A stretch of DNA of 64,000 nt from Variovorax paradoxus (GTDB lineage Bacteria > Pseudomonadota > Gammaproteobacteria > Burkholderiales > Burkholderiaceae_C): contig NZ_JAUSXG010000001.1 in the NCBI RefSeq assembly GCF_030815855.1, positions 4,774,001 through 4,838,000 on the forward strand. Direction: 5' to 3'. The notes under the pieces are model-generated. The model was given only the letters and a program-made list of their open reading frames with translations. It ran no database searches and had not been told where the DNA came from. The position numbers and the translations under genes are program-made. Shown piece by piece: positions 17,626 to 26,267 of the stretch (positions are counted from its first letter, which is position 1; every line of letters starts with the position of its first letter).

Positions 17626-18435
17626 ATGCTCGACATTGCCGCCCTGAAAGACATCCGTCCCTTCGTCGCGACGCCGAGCTACGGCGGCGCGCTGGCCTCG
17701 ATCTACGTGCGCAGCCTGCTCGGCCTCGTGAACCTCGCCTGGACCCATGGCTTTTCGATGCAGACGCGCTTCCTCGACGGCGACAGCCTGATTCCGCGCG
17801 CACGCAACCGGCTGGTGGCCGAGTTCATGGCCGACACGCGCTGGACGCATCTGTTCTGGATCGATGCCGACATCGGCTTCGATCCCGCGGCGGCCCTGCG
17901 GTTGCTGCTGGCCGGCCGCGACGTGGTGGCCGGCGTCTATCCGCTGAAGGAAGACGGCTGGCCCGCCGACGGGCTGCGCGAGGCCTTGCCCGCGGGCAGC
18001 ACACGCGCCGACTTCGAGGCGCGGCATGCGCGCTTTCCGGCCAACGCATGGGCCGGAGAACGCACGGTCGATGCCGATGGCTTCGTCGAAGTGCTCGACG
18101 CGCCCACCGGCTTCATGCTGATTGCGCGCCCGGTGTTCGAGCGCCTCGCCGAGGCCCGGCCCGACCTGCGCTACACGCCCGACCCGTCGCGCGATGCCGC
18201 GGCGCAGGCGTGGCCGCACTACCGTTTTTTCGACCTGCTGGCCGAGACCGGCAACGGCCGCTACCTGAGCGAAGACTACGCGTTCTGCCGGCGCTGGCAG
18301 GCGCTGGGCGGCAAGGTCCACATCGATGCGCAGTCCGATCTGGCGCACCAGGGCCTGCGCACCTACACCGGCCACTTCGGCGCCGCGCTCGCGGCGCAGG
18401 ACGCCGCGGCGCCGCCGCGAACCGCCAGCCGCTAG
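17626..18435 (+). CDS. GT-A-like glycosyltransferase family protein
   Basis: 269 aa, starting 30 bp after the kinase, so probably in the same transcript. The N-terminal half looks like a GT-A Rossmann fold: FVATPSYGG, a DGDSLIPRARNRLVAEF segment, and HLFWIDADIGFDP with a DxD-like motif (Asp80, Asp82) for nucleotide-sugar/metal binding, followed by GVYPLKEDGW. The second half has TGFMLIARPVFERL and a YLSEDYAFCRRW segment that could hold acceptor-site acidic residues. No signal peptide or membrane helix. Substrate unknown. The stop codon is the CTAG shared with the tpsA-like gene on the other strand. Confidence 0.7.
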   Translation: MLDIAALKDIRPFVATPSYGGALASIYVRSLLGLVNLAWTHGFSMQTRFLDGDSLIPRARNRLVAEFMADTRWTHLFWIDADIGFDPAAALRLLLAGRDVVAGVYPLKEDGWPADGLREALPAGSTRADFEARHARFPANAWAGERTVDADGFVEVLDAPTGFMLIARPVFERLAEARPDLRYTPDPSRDAAAQAWPHYRFFDLLAETGNGRYLSEDYAFCRRWQALGGKVHIDAQSDLAHQGLRTYTGHFGAALAAQDAAAPPRTASR

Positions 18436-21400
18436 AAGTCGGCGCAGCCGTTGCGCTTCTCGCTGTCGACGCAACTCGTGAGATTCGGCCGCGAGCGCAC
18501 GCGCGACCATTCGCGTGCCAGCACGTCGTTGCCCTGCGAGGCGCGGTCGCCTTCGAGCGGCCCGGTCGCAAAGCAGATCGGCGGCGGCCCCATGTTGCGG
18601 TCGTAGAGCCAGGTGGTCGGCAGTTCGCGGATCACATCGGCCTTCGGAATCTGCGGAAAGCCGCCCACCGTGAGCGTTCCCGGCACCACGTTGACCAGAT
18701 AGCCCTCGGCCGAGGTGAAGCTGCCGTTGATCGCGTAGGCGCCGGGCGGGCTCGACCGGTTGGCCGCGCTACCCACCGCACCACTGAAGCCGGCGCCGCG
18801 GTCGCCGAGGATCAGGCCCGTGATGCTCCAGGTGAAGAACGGGTTGTCGAAGCCCGCGGGCCGCGCGGCATTGCCGATCACGACCGTCGCGGTCGGCCGC
18901 TGTGCATAGATGAAGTGGTTGTCGCCCGGCGACGCGCTCACGCCGCACAGGCCCAGGTAGGCGCAGTTGTAGAGGTTCGGCAACAGGCCCGAGCCGGCCA
19001 CGCCGCCGCGCGTTTCGCCGACCCAGGTGTCGGCCCACACGCGCCACGGCGCGCCGCTCAGGCTGGCACCACCGACGTTCTGGAACCGCCCCGCGGCCAC
19101 CAGGTCGGTGCCGGAAGTGCTGCTCACCGCGGTGCCCAGTTGCAGGTCGCCGCTCAGCGTGCGCACGAACACCGTGTCCGCGGCCATCGAGCCGGCGGAC
19201 ACCACCTGCGGCGCGTTGCCGGCCGCGTCGTAGCCGACGACCGACACGGGGCCGATGCGCAGCTCGTCCACGTCCTGGTAGCGGAACGCGCCGGCAGCGC
19301 CGCCGCCGAGCGTGTTCGCGCTCACGTTGTTGGCCGCCTGGTCGAGCAGCACATTGCCGCCGGTGGAACGGGCCAGCAGCGTGCCGGCCGTGATCGGCGC
19401 GGCCGCGGTCTGCGTGATGTTGCCCGCGCTGAGCAGGCCGAGCCGCGGGGTCGAGATCGCGCCGCCCAGGTTGATGTTGCCGCCGCCTCCGTTCTGCAGC
19501 GTGAGCCCCGAAGCCAGCGCGAGCGGCCCGACGACGGCAATGTCGGCCGCATGCGCATTGCTGCCGGCCACGATCGCGTTGCCCGCCGAGATGCGCGAGA
19601 ACTCGTCGGCCGACACCGCGAAGCCCGTGTTCGCGGTGCCGCCGAGCGTGATCGGTATCGCGACCTGGTCGAAGGCCGTGCCGTCCGCAGCCACGCCGCC
19701 GGGACGCAGGTTGACGACGTTGCCCGCGCTCACGGTGCCGTCGATGACCAGCGCGTCGGTGCTGCCGTCGTTGCTGGCGCGCAGCACGACGTTGCCGCCG
19801 GCCGAGGACACGGAAACGCCCGCGAGCACCACAGGGAACACGCCCGGCACGGGCGCCGCGGGCCCGAGGCGCACGCCGGCGCCGTTGCCCCCGGTCTGGC
19901 CCGTGAGTTCGATGCTGCCGGTGCCGGTGGTGACAATCCGCGAGCCGTTGCGCAGCAGCACCCCGTCGCCCGCTTCGCCTGTGTCGGCCTGGCGCAGGCC
20001 GCGCACCGCGATGTTGCCGTCGACCGAGCGCAGCACCGCATCGTTGAGCACCACGCCATGGCCCGGAATCTCGTTGCTGTTGCCGGTGAAGTTGCCGACC
20101 CCGCGCACCGTGATGTTGCCGCTGGTGGTCGAGATGTCGGTCTGCCGGTTCGGCGAGCCCGTGACCGTGAAGCGCGAGCCGAGCCGCACGCCGCTGGTGT
20201 TCGCGCCGATGCCCGTGATGTCGACATTGCCGGTCGAGGTCGCGATCTGCACGCCGTCGATGCTGACCGCCGCTTCCGTGAAGCCGCCGCCTGAAGGGCC
20301 GCTGGTGTTGCCGAAGATCGTCACGGAGCCGCCCGCACCGGCATCGGTGCGGCCGACGCGCGTGTCGATGACGTTGCCGTCGAGGCTCACGCTCGGGCCC
20401 GCTCCTGCGGCCGACCAGGCGCCGTTCATCACGACATTGCCGCCGTTGGTGTAGATGTCGCCGCTGTAGCTCACCTGTCCGCCGCCGGTCGCGGCGCCGC
20501 CGCCGTTGACGTCGGTGTTGAACACCACGTTGAGCGGCCCGCCGGCACCCGAGGACTCGATCACCACGTTGGCGTCGCCGCGCACGCTGCGGTGGGCATC
20601 GAGCTGGAAGGTCAGCGGACCGTTGGCGGCGCTGTAGTTGATGCGCACGCCGTTGAACATCCGGATGTCGCCGTCCGTGGGCGAACCCGCGCCCGGGGCG
20701 CCGGTCGTGATGCGCACGCTGGTGCCGCCGTTGAGGGCATCGTTGATGTCGCTGTCCTGGATCGTGCTGGCAGCGATCGGTTCGAAGGGGTTGGCCGGCA
20801 GCGTGCCGGCCGCGGCACCGGGGACGATGTCGACATTGAACGGATCGACGAGCCAGGTGCCCGCGGTGCCCGCGGGCGCGGCGGCGTCCACGCGCAGCCC
20901 GTTGAGGCTGAAGCCGCCGCCGAGCCCGTCGTCGGGCGCGGCGAAGCCTCCGGAGGTTTCGATGAAGCCGCCGTTGCCGCCGCTCGCGCCGCCGCGCGCC
21001 GAGATGCTGCCGAAGGCACGCAGGCTGCGTTCGGCCAGCAGGCGAACGTCGCCGCCGTTGCCGGACACGGTGGCGTCCGCGCGCATGATCGAACCGGCAC
21101 CGAAAGCGATGGCGCCGGTGTCGCCGATTTCGGTCACCGCGTTCGCATAAAGGCGGATGCGCCCGCCGCCCGCGCTGCCGCTCGCATCGAGAACGCCGCG
21201 GTCGTCGGACCCGGGCGGCGGCGGTGGTGGAACGGACGAAAGCGGGGGGACGAAGGGCTCGAGCCCGATCACGCGGCCCGTGATGTCGATCGTGCCGCCC
21301 GTGAGGCCGGCGCCGTTGCCGGCCGCCGAGACCAGCCCGCCGGTCATGCGCACGCCCTCGGGTGCAAGGCCGCTGTCGAGGATGATTTCGCCGTTGCGCG

Positions 21401-22220
21401 ACGCCATCGAGTCGGCCCGCAGCACGCCGCGTGAATTGACCACGCCGTTCGACACCTCGAACCCGGTCGTCGCGATCAGCGCCACGCGCCCGCCGTTGGC
21501 CTGCATGGTGCCGCTGTTCGCGACGCCGCTGTAGAGCCCCGGCGTCACGCGCAGCGTGGTCAGTCCGTCGCCCGCGAAGTCGATCGTGACAGTCTCGCCG
21601 GAAGCCATGGCGGCGGTGCCGCCGTTCGCAACGATGCTGCCGCGATTGGCCACCAGCGAACCGATCAATGCGGCGGTGCCGCCGTTGCCGACCACAATGC
21701 TGCCCTCGTTCTCCACTGAGCCGAAGGCGCCGCTGGGCCGCGCGAACTCGAGCCGGGTCGCACCGCCCATGAAGGCCTCGTCGCTGGTGGACATACTCAG
21801 CGTCGAAGCGATCAACCCGCCGACGCTGACCGACGAGCCCTTGGAGAACGTCACCCCGGCCGGGTTGATCAGGTAGACGTGGCCGTTTGCATTCATCTTG
21901 CCCGCGATGACCGAGGCCGGAGCGCCGCCCACGAGGCGGTTCAGCAGCACGCTGCTCGTGCTCGGCTGCGCGATATTGAGCGTCGCGTCCGCTCCGATCG
22001 AGAAGGTATTCCACTGGGCAATCGCCCGCGCCGTGGTCTGCGTGATGTTCATCGTCGCGGCGTTCGGCGTCGCGGCGGTCACGCCTCCGGCAATGGGCAA
22101 CAACCCGGTAGGCAGGGTCTGGGCCAGCGCGGGCGCCAGGCCCAGGCACACCAGTGCGAGCGCGACCGGACGCAGTTGCAGGCGCGGCTGGAATCGTGAG
22201 GAACGGTTGTGCATTGCCAT
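18432..22220 (-). CDS. TpsA-type filamentous haemagglutinin-like exoprotein (two-partner secretion)
   Basis: 1,262 aa from the ATG at 22220, one base after the tpsB-like stop. A signal peptide ends near residue 34 (PVALALVCLGLAPALAQ). The TPS recognition domain follows (about 35-260), with QWNTFSIGADATLNI and LINPAGVTF (118-126), the counterpart of the NPNG motif read by TpsB. The rest is long, Gly/Asn/Ser-rich and repetitive (GGNV, GNIAV, SGNITV patterns), as expected for a secreted beta-helix. Close to the C-terminus a segment resembles an MBG-type domain, and the tail carries four Cys. It should be exported through the partner at 22222. Adhesin or biofilm role is inference; no toxin domain is recognisable. 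Confidence 0.88.
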   Translation of the reverse strand: MAMHNRSSRFQPRLQLRPVALALVCLGLAPALAQTLPTGLLPIAGGVTAATPNAATMNITQTTARAIAQWNTFSIGADATLNIAQPSTSSVLLNRLVGGAPASVIAGKMNANGHVYLINPAGVTFSKGSSVSVGGLIASTLSMSTSDEAFMGGATRLEFARPSGAFGSVENEGSIVVGNGGTAALIGSLVANRGSIVANGGTAAMASGETVTIDFAGDGLTTLRVTPGLYSGVANSGTMQANGGRVALIATTGFEVSNGVVNSRGVLRADSMASRNGEIILDSGLAPEGVRMTGGLVSAAGNGAGLTGGTIDITGRVIGLEPFVPPLSSVPPPPPPGSDDRGVLDASGSAGGGRIRLYANAVTEIGDTGAIAFGAGSIMRADATVSGNGGDVRLLAERSLRAFGSISARGGASGGNGGFIETSGGFAAPDDGLGGGFSLNGLRVDAAAPAGTAGTWLVDPFNVDIVPGAAAGTLPANPFEPIAASTIQDSDINDALNGGTSVRITTGAPGAGSPTDGDIRMFNGVRINYSAANGPLTFQLDAHRSVRGDANVVIESSGAGGPLNVVFNTDVNGGGAATGGGQVSYSGDIYTNGGNVVMNGAWSAAGAGPSVSLDGNVIDTRVGRTDAGAGGSVTIFGNTSGPSGGGFTEAAVSIDGVQIATSTGNVDITGIGANTSGVRLGSRFTVTGSPNRQTDISTTSGNITVRGVGNFTGNSNEIPGHGVVLNDAVLRSVDGNIAVRGLRQADTGEAGDGVLLRNGSRIVTTGTGSIELTGQTGGNGAGVRLGPAAPVPGVFPVVLAGVSVSSAGGNVVLRASNDGSTDALVIDGTVSAGNVVNLRPGGVAADGTAFDQVAIPITLGGTANTGFAVSADEFSRISAGNAIVAGSNAHAADIAVVGPLALASGLTLQNGGGGNINLGGAISTPRLGLLSAGNITQTAAAPITAGTLLARSTGGNVLLDQAANNVSANTLGGGAAGAFRYQDVDELRIGPVSVVGYDAAGNAPQVVSAGSMAADTVFVRTLSGDLQLGTAVSSTSGTDLVAAGRFQNVGGASLSGAPWRVWADTWVGETRGGVAGSGLLPNLYNCAYLGLCGVSASPGDNHFIYAQRPTATVVIGNAARPAGFDNPFFTWSITGLILGDRGAGFSGAVGSAANRSSPPGAYAINGSFTSAEGYLVNVVPGTLTVGGFPQIPKADVIRELPTTWLYDRNMGPPPICFATGPLEGDRASQGNDVLAREWSRVRSRPNLTSCVDSEKRNGCADF

Positions 22221-22221
22221 G

Positions 22222-23976
22222 TCAGAACACCTTTTGCACCTGCACGTACAAGCGCGGGTTGCGGCCGCCGCCATCGGTCTGCGCCGGCCGGGTGCCGTCG
22301 CGCCAGGCGAGCGTCGCGTTGATCGCAAAGTTGCCGGGCCGCGCCCACGAAATGCCGATGCCGAAGCCGCGCAGGCTGTGGCGGTTGGCACCGGTGTCGA
22401 ACGGCGAGGGGTCGCGCACGATCTTTCCGCGCGCGGCGTCATAGAACGCGAAGGGCGTGAGCTCCGAGTTGACGGACCAGCGCCATTCGACGGTGCCGAT
22501 CGCGCCCTCGTCCACCAGCAGTTCGCCGGACGGGTAGGCGCGCACCGCGCGCGCACCGCCGAGCGAGAGCTTCTCGGACGCATCGAGGTTCTTGCTGGCC
22601 CATTGGCCGCCGAGCGCCACATAGAGCGAATGGTTCGCCGCGATGGCCTGCAGCCGCGAGAGCTGGAAGCTCAGCTTGGTGTAGCCGCCCTCGGTGCGGT
22701 GGCCCGCGATGCTCTGGTCGAACGCCCGGCTCTGCGCGTCGTTGATCGAAAGGTCGCCGTGGTAGAGCGTGCCCGAGCTGGCCCAGTAGCCGCCGCCGAA
22801 CACCTCGTCGCGCCGCTCCCAGGCCCAGCCGAGGCCAAGGCCATGCACGCGCTTCTTCGAGGTGAAATCGACCGCATTCATCTCGTCGGTCAGGTTCTTC
22901 ACCTCGGCACCCAGGCGCAGGAAGAGGTTCTGCTGGCGCTGGCGGATCAACGGGTAGTTGAGCGAGAAATCGAGCACGTCGGCCCGGCCTTGCGCCCCGA
23001 GTTCGGCGAACTCGCCGCCAAGCTCGTAGTTGACGCGCGCGAGTCCCACGCCGGCGCGCAGGCCGCTGGTTCCGATCGGCGCCTCGTAGGCCACGCGGCC
23101 GAACTGCAGCGCGTTGTTGTTGGAAACCATCAGCCGCATGTCGAGGTTGTCGCCGATGCCGAACGGGCTGAGATAGCGCGTCGTGCCGCCGATGCGAAAG
23201 CGCCCCGATTCCTTGGTGCCATGGTTGTCGGCCTCGGCCGTGAAGGCCCAGCGCGGCCCCGCGGCGACTTCGACCGACAGGTCGGTGGTGCCGCTCTGCG
23301 TGCCTTCCTGCAGCCCCGACGAGACGCGGATGCCCGGCTGGTCCGACAGCAGCAGCATCGCGCGCTCGTAGGCCGGCGCGTTCACGGCTTCTCCGGGCTG
23401 CAGGGGCGCAAGAAAGCCGCGCACGCGCGCTTCGCTGATGGGCGCATCGGGCGCGACCGTCACATCGACCTTGCCGAGCCGGCCTTCGATGACGCTGATT
23501 TCCACGACGCCGTCGCGCACGGTCTGCACGGGCACCACGGCCTGCGCGAGAAAGTAGCCGCGCTCCTTGTAGCGCGCGGTGATGGCCTGCGCCAGGCTTT
23601 CGAGGTCGCCGAGCGTCACATTGCGCCCGATGTAGGGTGCGGTGATGTCCTGCAGTTCTTCGTTGCTCAGCGCCTTGACGCCGTTCAGGCGCAGGTCGTT
23701 GAGCCTGAACGAAGCGGCGGGTGGTTGGGGCGCGGCGGGCAGGTTCTGCGGCGCAACGGTGCCAGTGGCCTGGGCGAGCGGCCGGTCGCAGGTGCCGCAG
23801 GGGTCTTTGGTGGGAAGCAGCGTGTTGGTGTCTGCCTCTGCTGCGTGGATTCGCTGGGCTGCTACAAGCAACGTGGCACCCATCAATGCGAAGACAGCAA
23901 GAGCAATTGGCGTAGAGCGTTGACTGGCGCGCATCTCAGTGCTCCACCGTGGGTTGGTTGTGTTCCAAACGCTCAT
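22222..23976 (-). CDS. TpsB outer-membrane transporter (ShlB/FhaC/HecB family)
   Basis: 584 aa. The signal sequence is around residues 20-46 (TPIALAVFALMGATLLVAA). A Pro-rich linker precedes POTRA segments (about 90-240: FRLNDLRLNGVKALSNEEL, AITARYKERGYFLAQAVVP, VIEGRLGKVDV). A 16-strand barrel follows, with the ARAVRAYPSGE segment corresponding to the VRGY motif of the FhaC L6 loop (a Gly-to-Ala variant) and FYDAARG matching the FxDxG motif. It secretes the downstream TpsA protein across the outer membrane. It lies between the TPR-CHAT gene and tpsA with one-base gaps on both sides, so all three are clearly one operon. Confidence 0.92.
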   Translation of the reverse strand: MSVWNTTNPRWSTEMRASQRSTPIALAVFALMGATLLVAAQRIHAAEADTNTLLPTKDPCGTCDRPLAQATGTVAPQNLPAAPQPPAASFRLNDLRLNGVKALSNEELQDITAPYIGRNVTLGDLESLAQAITARYKERGYFLAQAVVPVQTVRDGVVEISVIEGRLGKVDVTVAPDAPISEARVRGFLAPLQPGEAVNAPAYERAMLLLSDQPGIRVSSGLQEGTQSGTTDLSVEVAAGPRWAFTAEADNHGTKESGRFRIGGTTRYLSPFGIGDNLDMRLMVSNNNALQFGRVAYEAPIGTSGLRAGVGLARVNYELGGEFAELGAQGRADVLDFSLNYPLIRQRQQNLFLRLGAEVKNLTDEMNAVDFTSKKRVHGLGLGWAWERRDEVFGGGYWASSGTLYHGDLSINDAQSRAFDQSIAGHRTEGGYTKLSFQLSRLQAIAANHSLYVALGGQWASKNLDASEKLSLGGARAVRAYPSGELLVDEGAIGTVEWRWSVNSELTPFAFYDAARGKIVRDPSPFDTGANRHSLRGFGIGISWARPGNFAINATLAWRDGTRPAQTDGGGRNPRLYVQVQKVF

Positions 23977-23977
23977 G

Positions 23978-25042
23978 TCAGCTCCCCACCGTAAGGCGCC
24001 AGTTGCCGATCAGGTTGAACGGCGCCCAGAAGAAGGGGTGGGACATCTTGGGGTCCTTCAGCACGGCCAGCTGTCCGGCCTGCATGGCCTTCTGGATATC
24101 GCGGCCCTTGGCGAGCTCGCCGTACAGCGTGCCCATGAGCACGGCGGTTGCGTCGTCTGATACGGGCCACAGCGACGCAATCAGGCTGGAGCTGCCGGCG
24201 GAAAGAAAGGAGCGCGTGAAACCCAGCACTTCGTCGCCCTGCGCGATGCGCCCGAGCCCCGACTCGCAGGCCGAGAGCGTGACGAGTGCCGTGCCGTCCA
24301 TCGGCAGGCCGAGGATCTCGTGCGCCTCCAGAAAGTTCTGCTTGCCGCCTTCATTGGCCAGCAGGATGCGCGAGTACAGCGGATCGACCGCGTCGGCCTC
24401 GGCATGCGCCGCCACATGCATCAGCGGCGAGCGCGCGGCCACGTCGCGGAACTGCGTCTTGGTGGCCGCCGTGCCCATGTAGACGGCGTTGCGCGGAAAC
24501 AGTTGCGCGAGCTGCTTCACCTCGACTTCGGCGCCCGGCAGGTCGTACTTGTCCTCGATGCGCGGATTGCCGAACGCGGTGAGCGATGCGCTCACGCGTG
24601 GCGTGCGCTGCGCCAGCTGCACGGCAATGCTGATCGAAGGCGCGACCGCCACCGGATGCGACTCGATCACGTAGCGCCCGTTGAGGCGCAGCGCCTGGAA
24701 CGGCAGGTAGTGCAGCGGGCCGTGGGGCACGACGATCAGCCGCTGTCCGGGCGCCAGCGCCAGCGGACCGAGCAGGGCCGCGCCCAGCTTGTCGGCATTG
24801 GCAATGGCCGCGCGGCGGCCGCGCACGATGGAGTTGCGGAACACCTCGACCAGCTCGGTGAGCTCTTCGCGGCGCACGGCCACGGTCCTGGCTTCGATGC
24901 CGGCCGGGCTCACGACCCACACCAGCAGCCGGTCGGGCAGCGCATGGAACTGCACCACGCGCTCGTCGGGCGCCAGCGTGCCTTGCAGCGTGGCGAGGTC
25001 GACGGTGTTCGCCCGCGCGCTCGTTGATCCTCGCGCGGCCAC
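23978..25042 (-). CDS. CHAT (caspase-like) protease domain, C-terminal part of a frameshifted TPR-CHAT protein
   Basis: 354 aa if read alone from a GTG at 25042, but almost certainly the C-terminal half of the gene starting at 26123. The CHAT fold is clear: LIVVPHGPLHYLPFQAL, catalytic His213 in MHVAAHAEAD and Cys259 in LSACESGLG, then SLWPVSDDAT and a C-terminal HPFFWAPFNLIG. CHAT proteins are caspase/separase-related peptidases. Both catalytic residues are intact. The stop is one base before the tpsB-like ATG (TGA-C-ATG). Immediate upstream sequence reads on from the TPR part in another frame; joining the two requires skipping one base between about 25,010 and 25,042. This may be a true mutation, a sequencing error or, less likely, two coupled genes. 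Confidence 0.8.
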   Translation of the reverse strand: MAARGSTSARANTVDLATLQGTLAPDERVVQFHALPDRLLVWVVSPAGIEARTVAVRREELTELVEVFRNSIVRGRRAAIANADKLGAALLGPLALAPGQRLIVVPHGPLHYLPFQALRLNGRYVIESHPVAVAPSISIAVQLAQRTPRVSASLTAFGNPRIEDKYDLPGAEVEVKQLAQLFPRNAVYMGTAATKTQFRDVAARSPLMHVAAHAEADAVDPLYSRILLANEGGKQNFLEAHEILGLPMDGTALVTLSACESGLGRIAQGDEVLGFTRSFLSAGSSSLIASLWPVSDDATAVLMGTLYGELAKGRDIQKAMQAGQLAVLKDPKMSHPFFWAPFNLIGNWRLTVGS

Positions 25043-26123
25043 GCACCGCGTCGAGCAGCGCGCGCGAGCGGCTGCGCTCGCTCACTTCGAAGGCCTGGCG
25101 CGCATCGCCGGCATCGCTGTAGATCGACACGCCGCGCTCGAACACCGACTGCAGGTCCGAGAACAGGCCCATCTTGAATTCTTCGCTGCGGAACTTCGCG
25201 CGCACCTGGTCGATGCCGCCGAGCGCGCGCGCCACGGCTTCGGCCGCGGCCTGCTTCTGGCCCAGCGCGAGTTCGCTGCGTGCCACGCCGTCCCAGGCCC
25301 AGAGGCGGTAGTACTCGGTGTCGGTGCCCACTTGCCGCGCCGTGAGCGCGCGGTACAGGTCGCGCGCCTCCGCCGGCTTGTTCTCGGCCAGCAGCAGCCG
25401 CGCGCGGGTGCGGTCGAGCTGCGCCGTGAGCGGTGCGTCCTTGGGCGCCGGCATGCTGCCGAGCACGTCGCGCGCCCTGGCCGCGTCACCCGACTCGATC
25501 AGCGCGTTGACCAGCGAGGCCTGCACCAGCGGGGCATAACGCGCCGAGCTGTTGGCCAGCGCCTCGTCATAGCTGATCACGGCGCCGGCGTAGTCGCCGC
25601 GGCGGGTGCGCACGTCGCCGATCACCTTCTGCACCGGGCCGACCACGAGCTTCGGGTCGCGCGCCGGATGCTTGAGCGCCTCGCGTGCGAATTCCTCGGC
25701 CTTCTCGAGCTGGCCCGAATAGCTGTAGACGATGGCCAGGTCGCGGTTGGCCATGGCCATCAGGTTCGGATCGCGCGTGGCATTGGCCAGGTGCAGCGCC
25801 TTGCTGGCGGCACGCACGCTCTGGCGGAATTCGCCGGCCTCGGCCAAGGCCACCGCCTGGCTGCAGTACTGGTAGCCGGAGAGCTTGACCGCGTCCTGCC
25901 CGTAAAGCACCGCGCCCTCGCTGGTCAATGCCAGCAAGGTGTCGGTGTCGGCCAGCCGGGCCTGCTCGGCCTTGCTGGCCGCGGCTTCGGCGTTGGGCGC
26001 CTGCTGCTGCGCCGACGCCACTGGCGCGTGGCCCAGCAAAAGCATGCCAGCCAGCCCGAGAGCACCCGCGACCCCTGCACGACGTGCCGAGCGCTCCCAT
26101 CCCGTTCTCGAAAACCACGTCAT
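25023..26123 (-). CDS. TPR-rich N-terminal part of the TPR-CHAT protein (signal peptide; frameshifted near 25,030)
   Basis: About 367 residues from the ATG at 26123. A signal peptide is evident (basic start, GVAGALGLAGMLLLGHAPVASAQ), so the protein should be exported to the periplasm, unusual for CHAT proteins. A series of helical repeats of TPR type follows (AVALAEAGEFRQSVRAASKAL; ANRDLAIVYSYSGQLEKAEEFAREAL; GDYAGAVISYDEAL; ENKPAEARDLYRALTA). The segment ends with SERSRSRALLDAVRGRAR, typical of the junction just before CHAT domains. Beyond that this frame turns into Arg/His-rich nonsense, open to 24351 only because of high GC, while the CHAT domain continues in the next frame. It is first gene of the operon with tpsB and tpsA. 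Confidence 0.75.
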
Positions 26124-26267
26124 TGGACCCCCGCGCGCGGCCCGTGTGCCCGCGGATGCGGGGGTCGACGCCGCGGAAGTGCGCGCCGTTCAGGCCTCGT
26201 GGGGAAAGTCTAGAAGCGCCCTCCTGCCACCGCCATTCGCAAGAAGGCCTAGCGCAAACGGACTACG

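Noticed and set aside
14977..18510. A minus-strand open frame of over 1,100 codons opposite the second kinase
   Set aside because: Low-complexity Arg/Gly/His/Ala composition and no motif; the plus-strand binding protein, kinase and glycosyltransferase explain the region.
17226..20294. A plus-strand open frame of about 1,000 codons across the glycosyltransferase and tpsA
   Set aside because: Composition is that of an out-of-frame shadow; it crosses two well-supported genes.
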